Positions 44,310-54,158 of a stretch of 64,000 bases of DNA are shown here, piece by piece. Position 1 is the stretch's first letter. Each line of letters starts with the position of its first letter. This stretch comes from CAYNJG01 sp965216885 (GTDB lineage: Bacteria > Planctomycetota > Planctomycetia > Pirellulales > Pirellulaceae). The stretch lies in the NCBI GenBank assembly GCA_965216885.1, contig OZ244209.1, positions 5,828,001 through 5,892,000 of the forward strand, in the 5' to 3' direction. Both the position numbers and the translations under genes were made by a program. The notes under the pieces are model-generated. The model had not been told where the DNA came from and ran no database searches. It was given only the letters and a program-made list of their open reading frames with translations.

Positions 44310-45395
44310 ATGGAACCGAACCCAAAGCTGAGAGACCTGACCGGTCAGTGTGGCGAGTGGCTGCGAGGCTCGGGCCCCGAGTCCGACATTGTCATCAGCA
44401 GTCGTATTCGACTTGCCCGCAACCTGGCTCCGTTTCCGTTCATTCGACGCTGTACGGAACTCAACCGTTCGGACATCGAAAAGCTACTTAGCGAAAAGGT
44501 TTCGGACATCGAGGAACTCAAGGATGTCCTCTATCTGGATGTCGACGGCCTGGCCGCCCTCGATCGTCAGTTTCTCGTTGAACGCCAATTGATCAGCCGC
44601 GAGCTGGCCGAGAGTGACGGTGCCCGTTCTGTCGCGATTGACGCCAAGGAACAATACAGCCTGATGGTCAACGAAGAAGACCATCTTCGGATCCAGCTCA
44701 TGAAGAGCGGGCTCGACCTGATGGGTGCCTGGGAACAGATTCGCGAAATCGACGACCGCATCGAACAACGTGTCAGCTACGCCTATCACGATCGCCTGGG
44801 CTACCTCACGGCATGCCCAACCAACGTCGGCACCGGAATGCGAGTCAGCGTCATGCTGCACCTGCCGGCTCTGGTAATCACGCGTCAGATCGACAAGGTC
44901 TTCCGCAGCCTGCAGAAAATCAGCCTGGCTGTACGGGGCCTCTACGGAGAAGGCTCGCAGGCGATGGGTGACTTCTACCAGATCAGCAACCAGATCACGC
45001 TTGGTCGCACCGAAGAAGAGCTCATCGAACAGGTCGGCGACGTCGTTCCCGTACTGATCGACTACGAACGCCGCGCCCGGGAATATCTGGTCGTGGAGAG
45101 CCAGAACGATCTGCGAGATCGCGTCAGCCGCGCCTACGGAATTCTCTGCAGTGCGCAAGCCATCAGCAGTGAAGAAACCATGCATTTGCTTTCCAGCGTC
45201 CGCATGGGAATCAATCTGGGCTTGATTGACGATGTGGAAATTCCAACAGTCAATCAACTCTTCATTCACACCCAACCGGCGCATCTTCAGAAGATTCGCG
45301 GTACGGAACTGGGAACGGCTGATCGCAACATCGAACGCGCGGAATACCTGCAGCGTCATCTCCGCAAGGAATCGGACGAATCCGAAAACAATTAG
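44310..45395 (+). CDS. mcsB: protein arginine kinase
   Basis: This 361-residue protein is of the phosphagen-kinase fold. It phosphorylates arginine residues in proteins, marking them for Clp proteolysis in Bacillus. Visible are SSRIRLARNLAPFPF (about 30-44), the NEED-type loop VNEEDHLRIQ (about 115-124), CPTNVGTGMRVSVMLHLP with the catalytic Cys, and the C-terminal VRMGINLGLI. Unlike the firmicute ctsR-mcsA-mcsB-clpC operon, no ctsR or clpC is adjacent. Confidence 0.93.
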   Translation: MEPNPKLRDLTGQCGEWLRGSGPESDIVISSRIRLARNLAPFPFIRRCTELNRSDIEKLLSEKVSDIEELKDVLYLDVDGLAALDRQFLVERQLISRELAESDGARSVAIDAKEQYSLMVNEEDHLRIQLMKSGLDLMGAWEQIREIDDRIEQRVSYAYHDRLGYLTACPTNVGTGMRVSVMLHLPALVITRQIDKVFRSLQKISLAVRGLYGEGSQAMGDFYQISNQITLGRTEEELIEQVGDVVPVLIDYERRAREYLVVESQNDLRDRVSRAYGILCSAQAISSEETMHLLSSVRMGINLGLIDDVEIPTVNQLFIHTQPAHLQKIRGTELGTADRNIERAEYLQRHLRKESDESENN

Positions 45396-45479
45396 GCACG
45401 TTTACTTCCCATCCGGAAGCGCGCGTCCAGACAGCTTCGCCAAACGGCCCCGGCCGCTTTGCGGGCGTTATGCCGGATG

Positions 45480-46616
45480 TTATGCCGGATAGGCCCGGCC
45501 CTTCCAGCTCACCTGCCGCTTCCGCAACGATCCAGCGAACGCCGACCACTGAGCTGCAAGGAACATCAGGATCGCCAGCGGGTGCAGGATCGCTCCGACA
45601 ATAGACTGCCGAAAGCGAATGCTGGTTATGATGCGGGGCACGATTGCCAGGCAGCACGCGGCCGCGACGACCAGCATCAGCCAGGGCGGCGCGTCGACGA
45701 ACAGGAGCCATGCCAGCAACAGGAACGGGAGTACCTGACCGCAGAACAGCAACAGGGTTACCGGCACAATGAGTCCGCGTGAAGCAACTCCTTCCGTTGC
45801 GTTCTTCTGCAAACCAAACCAGACTTCCGATGCGTTGTGATACATCCGACAGCTGGCCATATCCGTTGCGTCAAACAGATCCGTCTTCAGGCCTTTTGAT
45901 CGATAGAGTCTCGGCAGCTTCAGTCCATCGTGTAGCGATTCGCGAATACCCGCGTGCCCACCGGACTGTTCGTAAGCAGTTCGGCTGGTCACAAACATCT
46001 GCCCACAACCTGCTCCGAATGCCGGCTTTCCAGAATGTCGCATTCGACGCAACGACAGAAAACCAAGCAGGATAAAATGGATCAGGGGAATCAAAAGCTG
46101 TTCGGCAAGTGAAACGGTCACCTGCCTTGGAAACCCACTCAGCAGATCAGCTTGCGTCGAACCGAACCGGGAGGCAACTCGCCGCAACGCATCGCTCGAC
46201 AGCCGAACGTCCGAGTCGATGAATACGAACACATCATTGTTCGCCAAGTCGCCTAGCTGCGCACAGGCAAATTGCTTACCGCACCAGCCGATCGGCAGTT
46301 CTCGCGCGCGTTCAAGCCTCAACCGATGGTCAGCACTCGCGATGCGAGCGACGAGGTCAGCCGTGCCGTCCTCGCTGTTGTCGTCGAGAACGACAACTTC
46401 AAAATTAACACCCTCGCTGTCCAGCACGGCTTCGAGGCAATCACCAATGGATGCTTCCTCATTGCGCGCAGGGATGAGCACCGAGAGGGCGGGCAAACCG
46501 TTGGCCGGTCGCGTCGTCATCGGAAGAGTCCCAAAGACGGACAGATTGCGAAAAGTCATGTAAGCGGGAATGAGCGAACAGACGAAGCCAAGACTGCCCA
46601 GAAGAATCAGTATCAT
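45480..46616 (-). CDS. family 2 glycosyltransferase, CrtQ-like
   Basis: This 378-residue membrane glycosyltransferase has an N-terminal hydrophobic segment, GT2 fold (LPALSVLIPARNEEASIGDCL, VVLDDNSEDGTADLV, DSDVRLSSDAL) and three or more C-terminal helices. Length and helices resemble staphyloxanthin CrtQ, which glucosylates the carotenoid acid. It overlaps the acyltransferase gene by 4 bp (ATGA), so the two are coupled. The specific sugar is unknown. Confidence 0.8.
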   Translation of the reverse strand: MILILLGSLGFVCSLIPAYMTFRNLSVFGTLPMTTRPANGLPALSVLIPARNEEASIGDCLEAVLDSEGVNFEVVVLDDNSEDGTADLVARIASADHRLRLERARELPIGWCGKQFACAQLGDLANNDVFVFIDSDVRLSSDALRRVASRFGSTQADLLSGFPRQVTVSLAEQLLIPLIHFILLGFLSLRRMRHSGKPAFGAGCGQMFVTSRTAYEQSGGHAGIRESLHDGLKLPRLYRSKGLKTDLFDATDMASCRMYHNASEVWFGLQKNATEGVASRGLIVPVTLLLFCGQVLPFLLLAWLLFVDAPPWLMLVVAAACCLAIVPRIITSIRFRQSIVGAILHPLAILMFLAAQWSAFAGSLRKRQVSWKGRAYPA

Positions 46617-47443
46617 TGAAGTTTTTCGCCGTGAGTCTTCGCCACTACGTCACCTGTGAACAACGAACGCAACCGCCGTAGTGCGTCGTAAATCCAGTCA
46701 ACGCCCGACTTTCCCGCCATCAGTATCTCGAACGACTCGCTTCGTCGCGCCAACGAATCAACTTCGAGAGCCGCCTGAGTGTCTCGCAATCGGTCTTCCA
46801 GTATTTGCTGCCAGGCCTCTTTGGAAACCCCTGGGTGTTCGGATACTGAGATCGGCGAACCGACCCGCACCAATACCTCCGGCAGCCGCTCTTCCCAAAA
46901 CGGATACTCCACCGCGACCGGCAGCAAGATGCCCTCGTCCAGCCGAGCCGCCAGATGAGCAAGTCCGGGCTGCAGCGGAAGATCTCTCTGCCGAGGATCC
47001 GCGAACTGTCCTTCCGGTGTCAGCCAGACGCTAGTGTTTTTCTGTCTCAGGATCACTCGAGCCGTTTTCAAGAACTGCCCGGCTCCGTGCAAGCTGTCCT
47101 GCTCGACGGCAAAGAAACCCAGCTTTTCCATGAACGGGTACTTCGCGAGCGCCGCTGCATCAATTGGCGCGTACAGATGTCGATCGGGGAAATAGGTACG
47201 CGCGAGCGTCAGAGCAACCAGCGGATCCCACCACGAAGCGTGATTGATGTACACGATCAACGGCACCCCCGAAGGCACCTGCTTCGTCTCTGTCGCGTTA
47301 CTGACTGCGAACGCATGAAAGTGCTTGGGGAAGTAGCGTTTCAGGTACCAGTCGAACCAGTAAACGAGACGATCGGAGACTTCCGGAATCCTGTTCTTTC
47401 GCCCGGCGGACGAGGACTCCACAGTGGCCGTAGCCATAGGCAT
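46613..47443 (-). CDS. PlsC-type acyltransferase, CrtO-like role
   Basis: This protein of about 276 residues is a 1-acylglycerol-phosphate acyltransferase-family enzyme. It has the NHxxxxD-like block INHASWWDP (about 66-74), FAVEQDSLHGAG, the LTPEGQFAD block, and a late hydrophobic part. In this cluster it probably acylates the glycosylated carotenoid, a role CrtO plays in staphyloxanthin synthesis though CrtO itself is a different family. I use ATG 47443, which starts just after the upstream oxidase stop (47454). The open frame to 47521 would overlap that gene by 68 bp. Confidence 0.75.
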   Translation of the reverse strand: MPMATATVESSSAGRKNRIPEVSDRLVYWFDWYLKRYFPKHFHAFAVSNATETKQVPSGVPLIVYINHASWWDPLVALTLARTYFPDRHLYAPIDAAALAKYPFMEKLGFFAVEQDSLHGAGQFLKTARVILRQKNTSVWLTPEGQFADPRQRDLPLQPGLAHLAARLDEGILLPVAVEYPFWEERLPEVLVRVGSPISVSEHPGVSKEAWQQILEDRLRDTQAALEVDSLARRSESFEILMAGKSGVDWIYDALRRLRSLFTGDVVAKTHGEKLQ

Positions 47444-47453
47444 TTCGGCGACC

Positions 47454-48995
47454 TCAGACGGCCACCGCCTCACGTTCACGGGGCTGCGACTGGAAATCCT
47501 GATCGAGCGTATCCGCGGCAATCCAACCGCTCATCATGACCATGGGCATTCCGGGGCCGGGATGAGCTGCACCGCCGGCGAGGTAGAGTCCCTTGACGTC
47601 GCGACTGCGATTTCCGGGTTTGAACGCTCCCAGGAACTTGCCATGACTGGCCAGTCCGTAGATGGCTCCCGCAGGTACGTTGTAGCGATCGTGAATATCC
47701 TGTGGCGTGAGCACGCTTTCCTCCACGATTTGCTCTTCGATATCCTCCATGCCGGCGGTCGACTTGAGCTTGTCAAGAATCGTTTTACGGTAGGCCGGCA
47801 GCATCTTCGACCAGTCGTGATGGTCACGCATGTAGGGCGTATGCACCAGTATGTACAGCGCTTCGCCGCCGTCCGGCGCCACACCCGGTTCGGTAATTGC
47901 CGGAGCACATACGTACGCCGTCGGATCGGGCGCAGGCTCGCCCTTGTTGTAGATGTAGTCGAACTCCTCGTGCGGATCGCGTGAGAAGACGAAGTTGTGA
48001 TGAATCAACTGTTCGTATCGTCGCTTCAGTCCAAGATACAGAACGACGCCCGAACAAGCCGGCTCGTACTTCCGGCGTTTTTCGAACTTCTGCCAGATCG
48101 ACTTGTCCATCAGTTCGCGATGCGTGATCACACTGTCGCAGTTGGAAACCACTCCGCTCGCAAGGATACGCTCGCCACCTTCCAACTCGACGGCCGTTGC
48201 CCGATCCCCTTCGACCACGATGCGACGAACTGCGGCGCCCGTCCGAATTTCCACGCCCTGCTCTTCCGCCAGTTTCGTCAACGCCAACGGTACGGCTCGC
48301 GTTCCGCCCATTGGATACCAGACTCCCTCGCTGGTTTGCATGTGCGCGATGCTGCACAAAACAGCCGGCGAAGCGTCCGGCGAAGAGCCCACGTATTGGG
48401 TAAAGTGATCGATCATCTGGGCTGCTCGTTCGTCCGGCACGAAGCTCCGTACGGTCCCGGCGACGGACTTGCCCATTCGCAATGCCAACAGATCCTTCAA
48501 TGTGCTGATGTCAAACGTCGTCTTCAGATCCAGCGTGTCCCGAATCGATTCGACACTCTTCCAGAAAAAGAAGCGGTCGCTGATCTCGTGCAACTGCTGG
48601 GACGCTTCCATGAATTTCTGATAACCGGCACTGGCTCCTGCATGGCTGCTGAAGTCGTTCAGGATCTGCTTCATCTGCTGCGTATCGGAGACGAGATCCA
48701 GCGTCGAACCATCCGTGAAGAAACTTCGCCACTGCGGATCGAGACACACCAGCTCCAGATAGTCCTCGATGGGCCGTTTGGCTTCGGAGAAAATCCGCTT
48801 CAACACGCTGGGCACGGTAAGGATGGTTGGCCCCATGTCGAACCGAAAACCGCCCTGATTCAACTGGGCCGCCTTGCCTCCCAACCACTCGCTGCGTTCC
48901 AACAGCACAACCTTGTGACCTCGCGACGACAGAGTACACGCGGCCGCGAGCCCTCCGAGTCCCGCGCCGATCACGACGACTGGTTTGTCTGACAT
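47454..48995 (-). CDS. CrtI/CrtN/CrtP-family carotenoid oxidoreductase (second copy)
   Basis: This 513-residue flavoprotein has the FAD-binding start VVVIGAGLGGLAAACTLSSRG and a C-terminal FAD block LYLAGGAAHPGPGMPMVMMSG, the CrtI-family signature. With the aldehyde dehydrogenase next to it, it is likely the CrtP-type terminal oxidase that makes the carotenoid aldehyde, but desaturase versus oxidase cannot be decided from motifs alone. It starts 1 bp after the aldehyde dehydrogenase stop. Confidence 0.85.
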   Translation of the reverse strand: MSDKPVVVIGAGLGGLAAACTLSSRGHKVVLLERSEWLGGKAAQLNQGGFRFDMGPTILTVPSVLKRIFSEAKRPIEDYLELVCLDPQWRSFFTDGSTLDLVSDTQQMKQILNDFSSHAGASAGYQKFMEASQQLHEISDRFFFWKSVESIRDTLDLKTTFDISTLKDLLALRMGKSVAGTVRSFVPDERAAQMIDHFTQYVGSSPDASPAVLCSIAHMQTSEGVWYPMGGTRAVPLALTKLAEEQGVEIRTGAAVRRIVVEGDRATAVELEGGERILASGVVSNCDSVITHRELMDKSIWQKFEKRRKYEPACSGVVLYLGLKRRYEQLIHHNFVFSRDPHEEFDYIYNKGEPAPDPTAYVCAPAITEPGVAPDGGEALYILVHTPYMRDHHDWSKMLPAYRKTILDKLKSTAGMEDIEEQIVEESVLTPQDIHDRYNVPAGAIYGLASHGKFLGAFKPGNRSRDVKGLYLAGGAAHPGPGMPMVMMSGWIAADTLDQDFQSQPREREAVAV

Positions 48996-48996
48996 T

Positions 48997-50523
48997 TCAA
49001 TCCCTTTTGCGGTTAGCGTTCCTGGTTTGCCGGTACTCGTTCCACCACGTGCGCCCGGAAGTCGAAAGCGATTTCAGGGCGTCCAGTTTTGCGGTCCAAT
49101 CCTTACTGTGGCTGAGTCTCATCAAGCCAAGTAGCATATCATCCAGCCCTTCCAGCGGCGGCACCAGATGCGGTAGCCAGCGACTTCCCTGAGTCACAAT
49201 CGCCTTCGTCTGGGTCAGCTCCAACAGCCCCTCAGCCCCTCGTGTGCTACCAAACCCGCTGGACATCCTGCCACCGAAAGGCACTCGCGGATCGGCTGTC
49301 GGGGCGATCATATCGTTGACCACGACGCAGCCAGCATCAATCCGCCGGGCGAGCGACTCGGCCAACGAACGTTCACCAAACACTGTAGCCCCCAAGGCGT
49401 AGGGGCACAGTGCATCCTGCCGCAGCGCCTCATCCATATCCTTCACCGGAATCAATGACACGATCGGCGCGAACACGTCAGCCCGGAGGAGTTCCGCCCG
49501 TGCGGCATCGGCGACGTTCTGAAAGTCGAGCGCAACAACGGGAAATGGTCGATCAACTTCCCAGCCGTTCCACGCTGCACCAACCGTCGTCGCCCCGAGT
49601 TGAATGGCGTCGTCCACTAGCCGCGCCGCCAACACTCCAGCCTGCGAATGCACGGGGCTGGCGGGAATGTCTTGCAACGTCCGCCCCAAAGAGTTCTTCA
49701 GCGCCTCGAAGTTGTCAACACTCGTGAACACCCGCCGTGGTGCGATACAGGTCGAAGACCCGTTCATTCGCAACCCAAATGCCAGGCACGCGACGACGCG
49801 GTCCAGATCCGCGGACGGCGTCACAAAGACCGCGTCACTACCGGATAGTTCCATTACCGCCGGCGTCGCGGTTTCTGCCAACTGGGCCAACACTTTTTTT
49901 CCGGTCGCCGCCGACCCCGTGAAGACGACTTTGTCCACACCATCGCTGATCGCACGTTGAGCCTGTTCGGGCGCTTCGTCCAGCACTCGCACGACTCCCG
50001 CCGGCAACCCGCTACGCTCGAGCATCCCAACAAACCGATCGGATAGTTTGCGGGTGCCCTGCCCCGGTTTGATCAACACAGCGTTTCCGGCAGCCAAAGC
50101 CTGCAACGTTTGTACGCCGGTCAGAAACAGCGGATAGTTCCACGTTCCAATCACCAGTACGACGCCCACAGGTTCACAGTGAATAGTGACGCTCAGCCCA
50201 CGTCCCCACGCCGGTCGATCTTTCGCCGAAGGTCGGCGAGGTCGTAAGATTCCAGCCGCGTTTCGCTCGAGGAACTTACAGGCATCTGCCAGCGGAATCA
50301 GCTCTGCCGCGAGGCTTTCGGCTATTCCCGTGCGCTGCGGCAGGTCAATGAGCGCTGCCACTTCGCGGGCTTCGTCCGACAAGAGTGCTCGGAAATTTCC
50401 AAGGACCGCCACGCGTTCAGCAACGGAACGTCGGGCCCAATCGGATTGTGCCTGTCGCAATTCGAGCATCGAGAATCTGTCAACGTCCGAGAGGGCGTCG
50501 ACCGTTTCGTCCACCGTGACCAT
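48997..50523 (-). CDS. aldehyde dehydrogenase in the carotenoid cluster
   Basis: This 508-residue NAD(P)-dependent enzyme has the Rossmann motif VFTGSAATGKKV, general-base Glu in VMELSGSDAVFV, and nucleophile Cys in GSSTCIAPRR (about residue 272). Next to CrtN/CrtP-like enzymes, it should oxidise the carotenoid aldehyde to the acid, the step before glycosylation. The C-terminus extends about 35 residues beyond the usual core. Confidence 0.85.
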   Translation of the reverse strand: MVTVDETVDALSDVDRFSMLELRQAQSDWARRSVAERVAVLGNFRALLSDEAREVAALIDLPQRTGIAESLAAELIPLADACKFLERNAAGILRPRRPSAKDRPAWGRGLSVTIHCEPVGVVLVIGTWNYPLFLTGVQTLQALAAGNAVLIKPGQGTRKLSDRFVGMLERSGLPAGVVRVLDEAPEQAQRAISDGVDKVVFTGSAATGKKVLAQLAETATPAVMELSGSDAVFVTPSADLDRVVACLAFGLRMNGSSTCIAPRRVFTSVDNFEALKNSLGRTLQDIPASPVHSQAGVLAARLVDDAIQLGATTVGAAWNGWEVDRPFPVVALDFQNVADAARAELLRADVFAPIVSLIPVKDMDEALRQDALCPYALGATVFGERSLAESLARRIDAGCVVVNDMIAPTADPRVPFGGRMSSGFGSTRGAEGLLELTQTKAIVTQGSRWLPHLVPPLEGLDDMLLGLMRLSHSKDWTAKLDALKSLSTSGRTWWNEYRQTRNANRKRD

Positions 50524-50541
50524 GGCTATGCGTGGCTTGCT

Positions 50542-51483
50542 TCAATTGGAGTTTGGATGAAGCTTCAGCAACTCCGTGGGCAACTGGAATTCGCGAGGCG
50601 GCTCATCAGCACCCCGCTGACTTACTTCGGCGTTGAACTTCGCTTGTAACCATTGCACCACCGACTGGACCGACGATTCCGGGGCACTTGCGCCAGCCGT
50701 GATCCCGACGACGTCGTCCGCCTCGAACCATTCGGTACGCAGACCCGCCGCATCATCAACCAGATATGATCGTGCACCGTGATCCGAAGCAACCTCACAC
50801 AACCGCCGGCTGTTGGAACTGTTCTGACTGCCGATCACCAGCACGACATCCGCTTCGATAGCGATATCGCGAATCGCCTGCTGCCGGTTCTGCGTCGCGT
50901 AGCAGATATCGTCGTTGGGAGGACCTTCAATATCGGGATACTTCGCCCGTAAGCGATCTACGATGCGACTGGTTTCGTCGACACTGAGCGTTGTCTGAGT
51001 GAGATAGGCCAGCCGATCGGAAGCCTGGAACGACAGCTTGTCGACCTCGGATTCATCCTGAACCAGCGTGACGCGTTCGGGTGCTTCACCGACCGTGCCC
51101 ACGACTTCGTCATGTCCCGAGTGACCGATGAGAATGATCTGGTAACCCAGCTTGGCGAAACGAACCGTCTCTGTGTGCACTTTGGCAACCAATGGACATG
51201 TCGCGTCGATCGTTCGCAGTTGGCGTTCACGCGCTTCCGCTCGAACCGCCGGGGCCACCCCATGCGCGGAGAAAACTAGCGTGGCGCCCACTGGCACATC
51301 GGCGATGCTTTCAACGAAGGTGACGCCATTCTTCTGAAATCGTGAAACAACGTGGCGGTTGTGAACAATCTCGTGGAATACAAAGATCGGAGCCGGCAGG
51401 CGTTCCACGACCATCTCGAGACAACGAATCGCCATCTCTACTCCAGCACAGAAACCGCGCGGGTTTGCCAAGAGTATTTTCAT
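50542..51483 (-). CDS. ispH: 4-hydroxy-3-methylbut-2-enyl diphosphate reductase
   Basis: This 313-residue Fe-S enzyme makes isopentenyl and dimethylallyl diphosphate, the last step of the MEP pathway. The three cluster cysteines are in NPRGFCAGVEMAI, DATCPLVAKVH and DDICYATQNRQ. HGVAPAVR and IGHSGHDEVVGT are present. Its place inside the carotenoid operon ties precursor supply to pigment synthesis. Whether another ispH exists elsewhere is not visible. Confidence 0.96.
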   Translation of the reverse strand: MKILLANPRGFCAGVEMAIRCLEMVVERLPAPIFVFHEIVHNRHVVSRFQKNGVTFVESIADVPVGATLVFSAHGVAPAVRAEARERQLRTIDATCPLVAKVHTETVRFAKLGYQIILIGHSGHDEVVGTVGEAPERVTLVQDESEVDKLSFQASDRLAYLTQTTLSVDETSRIVDRLRAKYPDIEGPPNDDICYATQNRQQAIRDIAIEADVVLVIGSQNSSNSRRLCEVASDHGARSYLVDDAAGLRTEWFEADDVVGITAGASAPESSVQSVVQWLQAKFNAEVSQRGADEPPREFQLPTELLKLHPNSN

Positions 51484-51557
51484 GGTTAAGCCTGTTCTTC
51501 AAAACGTCGGTTGTCAGCTTATTCCATGGAATGCCGGTTTTCCACCAATTCCGTGTT

Positions 51558-52454
51558 TCAGCCCGAAATTCCGGCCTTTTCGATGACCTGCTGCAACAAT
51601 TCAAACGTCTCATCACGAGGCACCTTGCTACCAGGTCCATGCTCGGCGACCACGCGCAACGTGGCACTGGCCAGTTGCAACGGCGCGTCGCAAAATGCAA
51701 TGAAACCCGGCGGTGCTTTCAAATCACGAAGCGCCTGTACGTAGCGTTCAGCACGCTCCAAATCCTGCCTCGCCAGTGTGAACACCTCTTCGGTCGGGAT
51801 CCCCGCTGGTAGATACGCCCGGCCGCAAACCTTGTCGTCATCCGAATCCTTCAGGATATTGACCAGTTGCAGTGCCTCGCCAAACGAAGCCGCGTGTTCC
51901 AGTAGAGATGCGGTGTCCTCATGTTCGTAACGCCCCGTGACAAAAAGCTCCGTGATGAGCTCGCCCACAATGCCGGCCACGAAGTAGCAGTAATCGCGCA
52001 GCTCCTGCACACTCGTCAGTTGCAGGTTGCCTTTTTCGTCGGCATTGGCGAGCACTTCGGACATGCCGGCCGCCGACCGGATCGCGTGTCCGGTGATGAT
52101 CCGTCTGCTGGTGGCGGGTAGTCCCGCAACCATGCCAAGGACCATCGGCGTTTCACGCATCAGGCGATTGTAGTCCGCGTTGCGACTGATATCTCTCGAT
52201 GCCCACCGTCCCGTCCACTCGGCAATCGCTTCGCGTTTCAGGGTCTCCAGCACCTCGCAGAACTCATCGAGTCCCCGTTTGCGAGCATCACGTTCAAGGA
52301 AGTCCGCATCTTCGACGGTGTCAGCAATACGGAAGATGAGATACGCGAGCGTAATCTCCCGGTTGAGCGGCTGGGGCAACAACGGAATCGACAGCGCAAA
52401 TGTGCGACTTGTCGTTCGAAGAAGTTCGTCGATCGTGACGCCAGTCGTGGTCAA
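51558..52454 (-). CDS. squalene/phytoene synthase family (CrtM/CrtB-like)
   Basis: This 298-residue enzyme condenses prenyl diphosphates head to head. Motifs include TSRTFALSIPLLP, the first Asp-rich motif RIADTVEDAD, YCYFVAGIVGELITELF, and the second motif LVNILKDSDDD. The motifs fit farnesyl-based C30 (squalene-like) or geranylgeranyl-based C40 synthases; the cluster favours C30. I choose TTG 52454 because a GAAAGGAAG ribosome binding site lies 8 nt upstream, and the gene before it stops at 52474. The open frame to 52526 overlaps that gene. Confidence 0.88.
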   Translation of the reverse strand: MTTTGVTIDELLRTTSRTFALSIPLLPQPLNREITLAYLIFRIADTVEDADFLERDARKRGLDEFCEVLETLKREAIAEWTGRWASRDISRNADYNRLMRETPMVLGMVAGLPATSRRIITGHAIRSAAGMSEVLANADEKGNLQLTSVQELRDYCYFVAGIVGELITELFVTGRYEHEDTASLLEHAASFGEALQLVNILKDSDDDKVCGRAYLPAGIPTEEVFTLARQDLERAERYVQALRDLKAPPGFIAFCDAPLQLASATLRVVAEHGPGSKVPRDETFELLQQVIEKAGISG

Positions 52455-52473
52455 CCGTTCGCTTCCTTTCGAT

Positions 52474-54012
52474 TCATGCAACCCGGCTCGCAGCCGGTTC
52501 CGCCGTTGGTCGTGGAGTTGGCACAAGCCCTCGAGCTCGCAGATCTTCTTCCAGAGTCTTCGAAGTAATCCGCGCCGAACTGTAGATCACAGGCAACCCG
52601 CTGCCCGGATGCGTGCCGCCACCAACAAGGTAAACCTGCTCGAGATCCTCAAAGCGGTTGTGCGGACGGAAGTACAACATTTGCCCCAGATTGTGAGCAA
52701 GATTGAACGTAGCACCATTGTAAACATGGTGCTTGTTCTGCCAGTCGGCAGGCGTAATCATCAGTTCCGACTTGATTCTTTTTTCAACGTCGTGAACGCC
52801 AACCTTGTGTAGCTGGTCGAGCACTTTCTGGCGGAAGGTCGGGGCTTCCTTTTCCCAGTCGATATTCTCGTGCATGTGCGACACGGGTGCCAGAACGTAC
52901 AACGCACTCTGCCCCGCAGGAGCGAGCGTCTTGTCGGTGACGCATGCGTTCTGCACATAGACCGATGGGTCATCAGAGAGCTGATGATTGACTTCGATGT
53001 CTTTCAGGTTCTGCTGATAGTCCGAAGAGAGATAGATCGTATGGTGCGCGACGTCCGGTTGCTCGCCGTCCAGCCCCAGATAGAGCATGAAGGTGGAGCA
53101 CGAGTACTTTTTCTTCGCGATCTTTTTGTCGGTCCAACGGCTACGAATCTCGTTAGGCACCATCCGCGTCATCGCATCCGCGAAGTCCGCATTGATCACC
53201 ACCGCATCGGATCGATAGGTATCCTTGTTGGTGCGCACACCAACCGCTTTCTTGCCGACGAACAGGACTTCCTCCACGGACTCCTCGAGGTGGATTTCTG
53301 TCCCCAGGCGCTTCGTTACATCGGCCATGATCTCCGAAACTCGTCCGCAACCGCCTGTCGGATGGAATACACCGTGCTCGTATTCCAGAAACGCAAGGAT
53401 GGAAAACAGGCTGGGACACTGAAACGGCGACATGCCCACGTACTTGCCCTGAAACGTAAACGCCAACTGCAAGCGTGGATCCTTAAAGTGGCGACTGATC
53501 TCCGCGTGCAGCGATCGCCACGGACGCAACAGCGGCGCAGCTCGCAACACATCCGGGCGCAGAACATCGGTCAGCTTGTAAAACGGCGACTCCAACACGC
53601 TCGCGAAGCGATCCAGCTTGTCACGGTTTTCATTGAGGAAGGGCTCCAAACCGTTTTCCGCTCCAGGCGAAAACCGCGCCAACTCCGCTTTCATCCGTTC
53701 CACGTTGGGAGTGCAGTCCAGCGTACCGCCCTCGCCAAAAACGAGCCGATACTGCGGATCGAGCCGCTGCATCTCGACCTCGGTCTCCAGGTCAAAACCG
53801 GTGGCCTCGAAAACCTCTTTGAGGATGCGCGGATACAGAAAGAACGTCGGGCCACAATCAAACGTGAATCCATCGCGACGAATTGACGACGTGCGTCCGC
53901 CAACATGCGGATTCCGCTCGATCAACTTTACATCGTAACCGGCGTGGGATAGCAGCATGCTCGCGGCCAATCCCCCCGGTCCAGCTCCAATAATTATGAC
54001 CTGCGCCGACAC
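52474..54012 (-). CDS. CrtI/CrtN-family carotenoid desaturase (first copy)
   Basis: This 512-residue FAD enzyme has VIIIGAGPGGLAASMLLSHAG, ERNPHVGGRTSSIRRDG, CGPTFFLYP and the C-terminal LVGGGTHPGSGLPVIYSSA. It is likely the desaturase acting on the synthase product. I place the start at GTG 54012, which has GAGGGA about six bases upstream. It is the first gene of the cluster (desaturase, synthase, ispH, aldH, second oxidase, acyltransferase, glycosyltransferase). Confidence 0.87.
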   Translation of the reverse strand: MSAQVIIIGAGPGGLAASMLLSHAGYDVKLIERNPHVGGRTSSIRRDGFTFDCGPTFFLYPRILKEVFEATGFDLETEVEMQRLDPQYRLVFGEGGTLDCTPNVERMKAELARFSPGAENGLEPFLNENRDKLDRFASVLESPFYKLTDVLRPDVLRAAPLLRPWRSLHAEISRHFKDPRLQLAFTFQGKYVGMSPFQCPSLFSILAFLEYEHGVFHPTGGCGRVSEIMADVTKRLGTEIHLEESVEEVLFVGKKAVGVRTNKDTYRSDAVVINADFADAMTRMVPNEIRSRWTDKKIAKKKYSCSTFMLYLGLDGEQPDVAHHTIYLSSDYQQNLKDIEVNHQLSDDPSVYVQNACVTDKTLAPAGQSALYVLAPVSHMHENIDWEKEAPTFRQKVLDQLHKVGVHDVEKRIKSELMITPADWQNKHHVYNGATFNLAHNLGQMLYFRPHNRFEDLEQVYLVGGGTHPGSGLPVIYSSARITSKTLEEDLRARGLVPTPRPTAEPAASRVA

Positions 54013-54158
54013 TGTGTTCCCTCGGGCTGCGATGCACACGTAGTATGCATCTCGTATGGCACTATGTTGATAGGAGAATCACCGCAACGCTGCAATGACA
54101 GTGGGCCCCTATCCCCGGTGAGCCCCCCAGTTTGTCATCACATTGATAGCGTCGGGAA

